A stretch of DNA of 64,000 bases, taken from Plutella xylostella. Taxonomy: Eukaryota > Arthropoda > Insecta > Lepidoptera > Plutellidae. Position 1 is the stretch's first letter. Every line of letters begins with the position of its first letter. The notes beneath the pieces are model-generated. The model did no database searches. It was not told the origin of the DNA and worked only from the letters and a program-made list of their open reading frames with translations. Below are positions 22,701-30,966 of this stretch, piece after piece. The translations under genes were made by a program, and so were the position numbers. Location of the stretch: the NCBI RefSeq assembly GCF_932276165.1, contig NC_063986.1:11854501-11918500 (forward strand), read 5' to 3'.

Positions 22701-23112
22701 TAGAATAAAAAAAATTGACTTCGACTTTAACTTTAATGTAAAAGGAAAACTTTAAAGTACTAAATCTACGATACCATTTCAGGAATATTCGAATGTGTCG
22801 GTGAAATTATCAAAGGAGATACTAGGAATGAATGAGGAGTGCGGCTTGTTCTACAAACTCTCGTTTGAAAACTCTCATACACCTTCGTCCACGTCGGAGC
22901 CCCCCGCCCCCGCCGCCCCCGACACCCCCACTACCCCTGAAACCCCTACTGGCCCCGACCCCCTTACTACCCCTGGCACCGCTGCTGGCGCCAGCACCCC
23001 CAGCACCCCTGTTTACCCCGACACCTCTGGCACTCCTGGTGACAGCATGGTCAGTCTGCTAGAGCCTGTAGACAGTCACTACAGCGACGTAGTTTACCAT
23101 CGCAGGGTGTGA
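19716..23112 (+). CDS. Cluster gene 2: single-pass membrane protein (5' partial)
   Basis: Exons 19716-19789, 19872-19966, 22298-22376, 22528-22584 and 22783-23112 are in frame, ending in TGA. The first encodes the membrane segment (YVALKFTFFLSFLSFII) and follows a good acceptor, TAACTTTGCAG; its phases are 1 and 0. An alternative acceptor at 19680 would lengthen it to 19681 in phase 2. The next exon (0-2) is short and charged with one Cys, and the 79-nt exon (2-0) encodes a hydrophobic helix, FLCELIDGTAAVLHST. The last exon ends in a long Pro/Thr-rich tail. The start exon was not found; a possible upstream exon at 16839-16866 plus 19044-19098 is split by the Jockey LINE. A hAT-like element lies 14 bases into the second intron. 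AATAAA lies at 23183. Function unknown. Confidence 0.65.
20337..21640 (+). pseudogene. Degenerate LINE ORF2 remnant
   Basis: Broken frames read Y-L-G-V-T-L-D-R-S-L, A-L-N-D-T-V-R-I-V-T-G-C-L, and a C-terminal C-D-C-x13-C-P-L-C-P-x3-C-T-R-E-D-L. Stops and frameshifts divide it, and an RTE fragment is inserted at 20555-21000. Its C-terminal part is related to the fragment at 15506-15871. Confidence 0.65.
20555..21000 (+). mobile_element. RTE-type LINE 3' fragment
   Basis: It reads NQCVLPVMTYGAETWTLT and further C-terminal RTE sequence (RIRNEVIRQRTKVTDIAVK, W-A-G-H-I, V-L-E-W-R-P-R), then a 3' tail with GTCCAGCAGTGGATG and TAATGATGAT. The 11-bp duplication ATATGGGCAAG flanks it at 20544-20554 and 21001-21011, so it inserted into the LINE remnant inside the hAT-like element. 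It is strongly 5' truncated. Confidence 0.8.
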
Positions 23113-23521
23113 CACAACGTGTACGTTCTTCAAAATAAATAGTTAAATTTGAAAGCTATTCTGTAATATGAAATGGTTATTAAATAAAGTACTTTTAGAA
23201 AATAAATACAAATAGCTATTATCGTTTTCATTTTAAACCCTTTTTTTTAATAGTAGAAAAGTCTCCGTTTCCTCTACTTTCATCTACAACTTTACTATTC
23301 TGGACCATTGTATGGAAGTAGGAAAATTAATCTTGAAACCGCCGCAACATGTACCCAATAGGTAGGTAATAAATAAAAAATAAAGGTATATTATAGTCTA
23401 TACCGAGCAGCAATACCTATTACCTAGTCCAATGCAATTTAAATAAGCACCTTTTTTATATTTTGAATGATGTACCTTATGATTTTTTATACGCAATGCA
23501 TTTTGCAAAGAAGTATTTCAG
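23113..23521. other. Intergenic between cluster genes 2 and 3
   Basis: It contains the probable polyadenylation signal of cluster gene 2 at 23183. The 5' exon or exons of cluster gene 3 should lie here or further left, but no initiating exon with matching phase was found. Confidence 0.4.
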
Positions 23522-24564
23522 ATAAAATCTGGATTTTATTCATTTCCATTACAAAAGACATCAACGCGCTCTACAAAAGTAAGTTCGCCTTTTTGTCGTG
23601 CGCCAAGCTATTAGAGAACGCACCGTTAAAATCAGTTGAAACCATTGAATTAATAGTACTATAGTACATTATTATGTACTTCAGGTTGAAACTAAGGGAC
23701 TTCTCTTACAAGGTTGAAACAGTGGATTTAGGTATCTGGTGGTCATTCTGGTGGTAATGGTACAAAATTGCCCTCAGAATAATAACGAAGTCGTCGTCAT
23801 TTGCCAATGACGAAGGAAAAAAGTCATTGTCATTTGCACAGACAAAAAATATGCTACTTTCAAAAAGACATCAAGCAAAACTGCACCAAAACAATACTTT
23901 CCGTAGGTACCTATCAAGTACCTATACTTTGGTTTCTCACATAGATTACAGTTTCTCATAATTACTCATCATGCCTGAGAAATAATACATAGCAAGTTCC
24001 TGAAACCATTCAAATTACTGAAGTGTCGCGATTCCCAATATCCCCAGCAGCACACTGTATTGTAGCACCATCAGGTGGCAATGCCCTGTCCCAGCCACTG
24101 CAACCCGACCACCCGCCGCCCCCCGCACCCCGTGCGCGCCCCCGCCCGGGACCCGAGACCCCTGCTCATCACCAAGGTAGATTCAATACCGAGTGGCTCC
24201 AAGGGGTACTTCATCAAACCCATAGTGAGGACACGGCCGAGCGAAAACTGTTGCTACGAAGAAGGTTGGTTTCTTTGATTTGATTTGATTCTTTTGTGAT
24301 GGTGGAAATGGTTATAATATTATTATTGTGTCGGTGATGATAATGATGATGATAATTATATTTCCAGAAGGATGTAGATTTATATGTTTTCTCCGTATGC
24401 TGTCTGTTCTCGCTTTTGCTTTATACGTTTTCGTAAGTATATTTACAATACCTGACCTAAGTACTGTACGTATAAAATAAAATAATACTTTGTGTTTTTA
24501 CCTAGGTTTGCTTCGGCAGGTTCAAGATTTTGTGAGAAGAGTTAAATCTGATGAGTCGGAGTAA
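23522..24564 (+). CDS. Cluster gene 3: small membrane protein (5' partial)
   Basis: Exons 23522-23578, 24075-24264, 24368-24432 and 24520-24564 join in frame; about 118 residues are visible. The second exon is Pro/Arg-rich with MPCPSHC near its start and SENCCYEEG at its end. The 65-nt third exon (phases 1 and 0) encodes the membrane segment (MLSVLAFALYVF). The last exon encodes a short charged tail ending SDESE. The stop TAA is embedded in a perfect donor-like sequence (GA|GTAAGTG at 24561). If the intron were spliced to the acceptor at 43532, the next codons would be GAG TGA, so the protein would end at the same residue. No start codon was identified. Confidence 0.55.
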
Positions 24565-24597
24565 GTGTTCATCCGTATTTACAAATATTTTATTAGG

Positions 24598-24816
24598 TGT
24601 AAGGGGGGGTGGGTGCACTATGTAAATGTCAGGTAGTTAGAGGTGAAAAGACGGGTGTACGTTAAGATGGTTTATTGAGAACTAAAATTACATGGCAACC
24701 AAATGCAGTGACAAACAATGTGCTAAATTAACAGAAAATGCATAATTTAAGATCATATTGGTCAGTAGGTCGCACATGCCTGCATTAATGCATGCATAAG
24801 AGTTGTACTTTGTACA
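24598..24816 (-). repeat. BEL/Pao 3' LTR
   Basis: 219 bases with ends TGTAAGGGGG and TTTGTACA on the plus strand. A purine-rich stretch (GGAGATGGGAGAA on the minus strand) abuts it on the internal side and should serve as polypurine tract. The TAGG target duplication is immediately outside. Confidence 0.9.
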
Positions 24817-24916
24817 TTCTCCCATCTCCAGAATAGAATATAGTAACTAAATTTATAATGCAACAATTATAAAAAAATTAATTAAAAAAAAGTTAACTAT
24901 AGAAGTAAAATAATTA

Positions 24917-25057
24917 GCCCCTGTTCCACAATGTCTGGTTAGTCGCTACCTGTCGGATAAAATACATGCTGTCACTGTCTAAAAAATAATAACAGAAAGT
25001 GACAGCATGTATTTTATCCGTCAGGTAGCCACTAACCAGACATTGTGGAACAGACCC
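24917..25057. mobile_element. Tourist-like MITE inside the BEL 3' region
   Basis: An almost perfect palindrome: GCCCCTGTTCCACAATGTC at the left and GACATTGTGGAACAGACCC at the right, arms of about 60 bases. TTA on both sides fits a 3-bp PIF/Harbinger-type duplication. It lies between the envelope-like stop codon and the polypurine tract. Confidence 0.75.
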
Positions 25058-25253
25058 TTAAACTAATATGAAGTAGTAAGTACTAATTGCCAAATACAAT
25101 CTGATTAAAATAATAACTTAAAAGGAAGTTAAAAAGTCTTTAAATGCAATAAAAACAAGAAACTTCTAAAAATATGTCCGTAAAGGTAAATCACTTAAAA
25201 TTATCTAAATTATTGTTCTAAATGTCTCTATATTATTAATTAGTCCAAATTGT

Positions 25254-28200
25254 TCATGTTTTGTCAAATTTTACTAGTCTTTTCATCATTGGTGACGTAG
25301 CTTGATCTACACTTAACACAGATTGACTCATAGCGCGACACTGATCCACATTAACACTTATTGCGTTGGGCCTCACTGCACTCATTTCAATGTCACGATT
25401 GTTTTGCTTTATTTGCCCTTTAATTTTACACATGTAACAACTAATCACTATAACTGCTACAACGCCGAAAGTCAGTACTCCGTAGATCATGATGTAGTGA
25501 TGCAGATCATGCGATGAGACTGTAACTATTGCAGACTGCTCCTTCAACGTTTGAATGTCTTCGTTGATTTTGTCAAACTGTTTGTCGTGTACTTCCATTT
25601 GGAAATCCTGTGTCGGTATTGATGTGCTGATCACCTCGTTCAGAGGTGACATCTTCGGGACCTCAATTACAGAATTTTGCACTATCAATTTGCTATTTAA
25701 TTCGTCATGTGCATAAATAGTGAAGTCATCGCCTTTGACAACGCAACCTTGATGTAATTTGATGAGTCCGTTGCCGAGTAAGCGTTTTGAAGTCATTGCT
25801 CCGGGGCAAATAATTCGTACTAAGCATTCTTTGCAGCACGCGTACAACCAAGTGTCACCGTCATGTAACTTGACCCATTTATCACTGCAATCAGCTGTTC
25901 GTTCCGTATTGCAGTACGTCACGCCTTTGTTTGTTTTTAAATTGATATTACATATTGAATTGGACACTTGCATATTATACTGTGGGTGATTAACCTTGCA
26001 AAAAATCTGTTGATCGTTTGGGATTAGACAACTCGAAATATCTTCTGCGTTCAGAGGGATGATTAATCCTTTCATTACATTAAATGCGACATACTCCGTA
26101 GCTGCATAAGTATTTAATACACTCTTTCCTTGATAATGTGGTAGAGTCACGACTCTATCAAGTTCATATTTGTCATGTGCCATCAGTGGGATTTTTATTT
26201 CCATAATAAGATAGTTCCTTGTCAATCGTACCTGTCCTCTCAGTAGTTTGTAAATATAAATAAAGTTATCCCTTACATCTGGTAAGGTTAAATCTGTAGG
26301 TACATGCTTTGATACGAAGCTAAGGTGCTCTTTTAACTGTTCTGGCGGTAAGAGGTGCACATCAACGTGACCTTGATACATATTTGTCAATGTATTTATT
26401 AAAAATTGTTGTATAGCTTTTAGGTTTGCAATAATGCGATCGGCTGTAGTACTCGCCGTTAACACGTAGTAGAGATGTTCGTAAAACACCTTTGATTCAT
26501 TCATACGTAACTTGATATCCTCTATCTGTTTATAAATAAGTTTAAATTGTGTGTTCATTATCGCCTCGTTTCTTTTTATGATATTTTGCTGAGCTTCGAA
26601 AATAGTAGTTTGGTTTTTAATTAATTGTAATAGATGTTCATCGTTTTGACGGATCTTTCCGATATCTTCCTCATATTTATCTGCGAATCCTTGATCCAGA
26701 ACCCCAAATAATACATTTGTGACCGAACCTACTGCATTGATTAGGCCTCTCTTTCGTCTTGTAATGTGATGAGATTGCAGAATGGAGTTGTAATACATTA
26801 ACTCGTTCATATCGTGGTCTAATTGTCGGATAATTAATTCAGAGTGGGTGTCGTATTCTTGTTTGCGGGCGAAGTTTTTGATGTGCATTACGTAATTTTC
26901 TATGTCATTGATCCCTTGCCAATAGGTGCTCATATTATAGTATGTAACCAATTTCCAGTCATCTCTGATTAGTAGTAGTTCCGATATTTTGTCAAAGTAT
27001 AGCATTTTGCTGGGTTGCAGTTCTGTGATTTGAAAGTAGGTAACATTTTCTTGCAATGTTGGTGTTATAATCATCATGAAAAACATAAATGCATAACAAA
27101 GTAAGCTTGCAACTGTTATTTTCTTTTTTGTACATCTCGTTCTTTGCTGTTTATTTTGCTGAGTAGTGTCATCTTCTTCCTCAGTGTCAGTGTCAGTGTC
27201 ATTTGTCAGTAGTTTTGCCAACTTTGTGATAGGTCTTTTTAGGTATCCTCTTGCAGTTTTTAGCAAAACCACTCTTACGCGTTTGTCAGTTCCGGGAAAG
27301 GTTTCAACCACTCTCCCCATGCCCCACCTGCCAGCGGGCAGGTTCTCCTCTTTTATGCATACAATGTCATTTATCTGTAAGTCCTTTTGACTCGTCTTCC
27401 ATTTGCTTCGTGATTGCAGCTGTGTAAGATATTCGTTCGACCATGTCTTCCAAAAGTCATTACTCATTTTCCTCACTAATTGCCACCTTTTCCTTATGTC
27501 AATTTGCTCAGTTTCCGGTTCCGCTACTGAGTGTATGGGTCCACCAATGAGAAAGTGCCCTGGTGTCAAGATGTCAAGTTCTGTGTCGGCCTCAGTCAAC
27601 GTGCAAAGAGGTCTTGAGTTGAGACAAGCCTCTATTTGGCACAATAAAGTGGTAAACTCCTCGTACGTCAATTTTTGATTTCCGATGACTCGATACAAAT
27701 GATACTTCATGCTTTTAACGGCAGCTTCCCAAAGGCCTCCTGCAGTTGGCCATGCGGGAGCATTGAAATGCCATGTCACGCCCATCTCGCTGACGTCTTT
27801 TAAAAATGTAGTGTCAATGCATTTTGAACAAACTTGGTATTGCTGTTTCAGGATCCTGTCTGCACCAATAAAGTTTGTTCCTTGATCGCTATAGCATGCC
27901 TCTGGTTTTCCTCTGCGGGCGCAAAAGCGTTTAAATGCAGCCAAGAATGAGGGTGTGTCAAGGTCGGTCACGATTTCGAGGTGTATTGCTTTTGTTGCTA
28001 GGCACACAAAGACTGCAATGTAACCCTTCAGTGTGCGTATTCCTCTGCCTTTGTTAGCCTTAACCTCTACGTGGCCTGTATAGTCAACGCCAGTATGGGT
28101 GAACGGCCTTGATATTGTCACGCGGGGTTTTGGCAGGTCTGCCATCAGCTGATTATTTTGTTGTGGGCTATATCGGCGGCACGTCACACAGCGATGAAGC

Positions 28201-30581
28201 TGACTCTTCACTGTTCTATGACCTGATAGTATCCAATACTTTCTGCGTAGGTATGTCAGTGTCAATCGGGGTCCGCCATGCAAAAGTACTTCGTGTGCTT
28301 GTTTGATAATCAGCTCTGTTAATCTGCTTTTGCTAGAAAGTATGATTGGTTTTTTCATGTCATCTGGCAATGCTGATTTCGTCAATCTTCCACCTAGCCG
28401 CAGTATTCCATTTTCATCTAAAAACGGATTTAAACTTAGTAGGGGGCTTCTCCTGCTAACGTTTTGCTTAGTTTTCAGTCTGGTTATGTCATCTCCAAAT
28501 TCATGTAATTGCACATTTCTAATGATCGTATGTAAAGCGTTCGTCAACTCAGCTGATGTGAGGTATGCCGGTTTGTTTGTCCTTGATATTTTGCTTCTTA
28601 GAATCCACGCTACGATTCGCGTAACATGACTCAACTTACTATGGCGATATAGTAGCTCGAGTACAATGTCAGACGGCTGCAGTTTTGCTGAATTGACTTG
28701 TTTATTTTTAGCTTCCATTTGTATGTTATTGTCAACAGCTGATGTTACGATCGGAGTTTGCAGTTGTAGTTCGGGGTTTTTTATCCATTGTGGACCTTCC
28801 CACCAGAGAGAATGATGCTGCAACTGAGCTGGTGTTAGACCTCTCGTTGCACAATCGACAGCATTTTCTTCCGACTTCACGTAGCGCCACGACGATGCAG
28901 GTATGGCGGAAGTAACTTGTTTTACTCTATTCGCTACGAAACTTTTCCACTTTTTGGGGTCGCCTTGTAGCCATCCTAGGACGATCATTGAGTCGGTCCA
29001 GGCATGCACAGTGATGTTATGGCTATGGTAATCAATGTTTTCCAATGCTTTTGTCATGAGCTGCGCCAAAAGAACAGTTGCACATAGTTCCAGGCGCGGT
29101 AACGTGATAGTTTTATTTAGTGGTGCAAGTTTTGATTTTGCTACTAGCAATCGGACTATTGTATCCCCATTGTCTGTCAGTGTTTTTATCCAAATGCCGG
29201 CCGCAAATACTTTTTGAGACGCATCACAGAATCCGTGGATTTCAAAACTTTTTGTCAAATTCCCTACCCATCTTGGGATGTCGAATGCTTCAATTAAACA
29301 CATGTCAGCTTGCAGTTTTCTCCAGTCCTTGGTTAATGATTCGGGTATGATGTCATCCCAACCTTCGACGGTTGTCCACACTGTTTGAAATAGCAATTTA
29401 GCCTTTATTGTGATTGGGGTTAGCCAGCCTAAGGGGTCGAATAACTTCGATATTTGCGAAAGAAGCATTCTTTTTGTCAGCGGTTTGTCATTGGTGTCAT
29501 TATTTTTATTTTTAAATGTAAATTTGTCTGATTGGGGAATCCACTGTAAACCTAATGCTTTTGTTGTTTCCTTATCTTTGAATACAATCGGTTTATTTTT
29601 CTGATTTTCTGGTAGATGCTCTAGTAATGCTGGATGATTGCTGGACCATTTGCGTAAATTAAATCCTGCACTTTTTAACATGTTAATAAGTTGTTGTTGT
29701 TTTTCTAATGCAGTTGCAATGCAATGTGCTCCACTCATGACGTCATCCACGTAAACCTCTCGTTCAATCACCTGTGCTGCTAGCGGATACTTATGTGCCT
29801 CATCCTGTGCTAACTGCTTGAGCGTTCTTAAAGCAAGGTACGGCGCTGCCTTTTCTCCAAATGTCAAAGTACAAAGGTCATATTCTTGAATCGGCTCGTG
29901 TATGTCATTTCTCCATAATATCTTTTGCAATGGTTGCATGTTTTCTGCTAATAATATCATCCTATACATTTTCTCGCAGTCGGCTGAAAACACATGTTCA
30001 TACGTGCGCCATCTAATCAGTACAGCTTGTAAATCCTGATGTAATTTTGGGCCACATTCCATTAGGTCGTTAAGGCTGAGTCCCGATGATGTTTTTGAGG
30101 ATGCATTGAACACTACTCTGAGTTTTGTAGTAGTAGAGTCGGGTTTTACTACCCCATGATGCGGCAAAAAACATTCGATGTCCGATTGCCTTGTGCTCTT
30201 TTTCATATGTTCCAAATCAATATATTCCTGCATAAATTTCTTGTAACTGTCAGATAATTCGGTGTCATTACTAAGCTTCTTTTCCAGGCGATGGAACTGG
30301 GCCAGTGCTTTTCCCTTTGATTCTCCTAACTTTTCTTTGTAATCGGCCACCATGGGTAGCTGTACTTCATACTGTCCATTCTGTAAACGTCTGGTAGTGC
30401 TGACGTAAAGGTCCTCACAGTATTGCTCTTGAGATGTCATATTTTTGGCTTCAGTAATTTCCTCCATTCCCCAATATTTTTTGATGTCATCTGTATTATT
30501 TGTAATGATGGGCAGTTGTAAGTTCTGCCCGTACCGCTTCCTCCTGACAAAATCCATCCTAATTTTGTCTGCTGTGCACAA
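25254..30581 (-). CDS. BEL/Pao pol joined to envelope-like glycoprotein
   Basis: One open frame of 1775 residues. In order: reverse transcriptase (V-V-F-N-A-S-S-K-T, catalytic Y-V-D-D near residue 280), RNase H (F-C-D-A-S-Q near 460), integrase zinc-binding and core domains (about 780-1000: V-D-Y-T-G-H, Y-S-D-Q-G-T-N-F, G-L-W-E-A), and a BEL-type C-terminal integrase extension to about 1145. From about 1165 a hydrophobic segment starts an envelope-like region. It has an R-R-K-R furin-type site at plus-strand 26746-26757 directly before a hydrophobic glycine-rich segment, N-glycosylation sequons, conserved cysteines, and a membrane anchor near 25430-25500. This layout resembles insect-virus F-type fusion proteins. 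How a separate envelope protein would be made (splicing or cleavage) is not visible. No stop interrupts it. Its frame differs from the upstream gag-protease frame. Confidence 0.85.
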   Translation of the reverse strand: MCTADKIRMDFVRRKRYGQNLQLPIITNNTDDIKKYWGMEEITEAKNMTSQEQYCEDLYVSTTRRLQNGQYEVQLPMVADYKEKLGESKGKALAQFHRLEKKLSNDTELSDSYKKFMQEYIDLEHMKKSTRQSDIECFLPHHGVVKPDSTTTKLRVVFNASSKTSSGLSLNDLMECGPKLHQDLQAVLIRWRTYEHVFSADCEKMYRMILLAENMQPLQKILWRNDIHEPIQEYDLCTLTFGEKAAPYLALRTLKQLAQDEAHKYPLAAQVIEREVYVDDVMSGAHCIATALEKQQQLINMLKSAGFNLRKWSSNHPALLEHLPENQKNKPIVFKDKETTKALGLQWIPQSDKFTFKNKNNDTNDKPLTKRMLLSQISKLFDPLGWLTPITIKAKLLFQTVWTTVEGWDDIIPESLTKDWRKLQADMCLIEAFDIPRWVGNLTKSFEIHGFCDASQKVFAAGIWIKTLTDNGDTIVRLLVAKSKLAPLNKTITLPRLELCATVLLAQLMTKALENIDYHSHNITVHAWTDSMIVLGWLQGDPKKWKSFVANRVKQVTSAIPASSWRYVKSEENAVDCATRGLTPAQLQHHSLWWEGPQWIKNPELQLQTPIVTSAVDNNIQMEAKNKQVNSAKLQPSDIVLELLYRHSKLSHVTRIVAWILRSKISRTNKPAYLTSAELTNALHTIIRNVQLHEFGDDITRLKTKQNVSRRSPLLSLNPFLDENGILRLGGRLTKSALPDDMKKPIILSSKSRLTELIIKQAHEVLLHGGPRLTLTYLRRKYWILSGHRTVKSQLHRCVTCRRYSPQQNNQLMADLPKPRVTISRPFTHTGVDYTGHVEVKANKGRGIRTLKGYIAVFVCLATKAIHLEIVTDLDTPSFLAAFKRFCARRGKPEACYSDQGTNFIGADRILKQQYQVCSKCIDTTFLKDVSEMGVTWHFNAPAWPTAGGLWEAAVKSMKYHLYRVIGNQKLTYEEFTTLLCQIEACLNSRPLCTLTEADTELDILTPGHFLIGGPIHSVAEPETEQIDIRKRWQLVRKMSNDFWKTWSNEYLTQLQSRSKWKTSQKDLQINDIVCIKEENLPAGRWGMGRVVETFPGTDKRVRVVLLKTARGYLKRPITKLAKLLTNDTDTDTEEEDDTTQQNKQQRTRCTKKKITVASLLCYAFMFFMMIITPTLQENVTYFQITELQPSKMLYFDKISELLLIRDDWKLVTYYNMSTYWQGINDIENYVMHIKNFARKQEYDTHSELIIRQLDHDMNELMYYNSILQSHHITRRKRGLINAVGSVTNVLFGVLDQGFADKYEEDIGKIRQNDEHLLQLIKNQTTIFEAQQNIIKRNEAIMNTQFKLIYKQIEDIKLRMNESKVFYEHLYYVLTASTTADRIIANLKAIQQFLINTLTNMYQGHVDVHLLPPEQLKEHLSFVSKHVPTDLTLPDVRDNFIYIYKLLRGQVRLTRNYLIMEIKIPLMAHDKYELDRVVTLPHYQGKSVLNTYAATEYVAFNVMKGLIIPLNAEDISSCLIPNDQQIFCKVNHPQYNMQVSNSICNINLKTNKGVTYCNTERTADCSDKWVKLHDGDTWLYACCKECLVRIICPGAMTSKRLLGNGLIKLHQGCVVKGDDFTIYAHDELNSKLIVQNSVIEVPKMSPLNEVISTSIPTQDFQMEVHDKQFDKINEDIQTLKEQSAIVTVSSHDLHHYIMIYGVLTFGVVAVIVISCYMCKIKGQIKQNNRDIEMSAVRPNAISVNVDQCRAMSQSVLSVDQATSPMMKRLVKFDKT

Positions 30582-30866
30582 GGTTGTAAATCTGTGCCTG
30601 TCAGCAATCCTCCCATTATGATTTGAGAATGCACACTAGCGTCTAGCAAAATGTCAATTGATCGTGAAATATTGTAATCTGGGTCAGCAAGTGTCAGATG
30701 TTCGATATGCGACCAATTCTTCTTCTCAAAAGTTACGTTAGGCAAGTTGCTTACTACGCGCGACATGACTAATGCATCTGTTTCAAATGTAAAGTCGTTG
30801 TGTCGGGACATGCATGTAAGGTTTACTTTTCCTCGGCTTTTGTTTGTCACGGAACCCACTCCTGCT
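30437..30866 (-). pseudogene. BEL/Pao protease/linker segment cut off by LINE insertion
   Basis: This piece lies just 3' of the LINE and reads N-L-P-N-V-T-F through T-K-L-G-W-I-L-S-G, a stretch typical of the region between BEL protease and reverse transcriptase. Allowing for the LINE and its 11-bp duplication, its frame equals that of gag. It then overlaps the pol frame, which is shifted by one base, so a frameshift (programmed or mutational) lies between about 30440 and 30600. The insertion separates it from the rest of the protease. Confidence 0.7.
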
Positions 30867-30966
30867 ATGCACGCGTTCTATCTATCTATCTATCTATCAT
30901 GGCGAGCTGATTTTCCGCATTTAGCCTCCAAGGTGGGCCATTATGCGTGAAATACCTATGGGGTGA

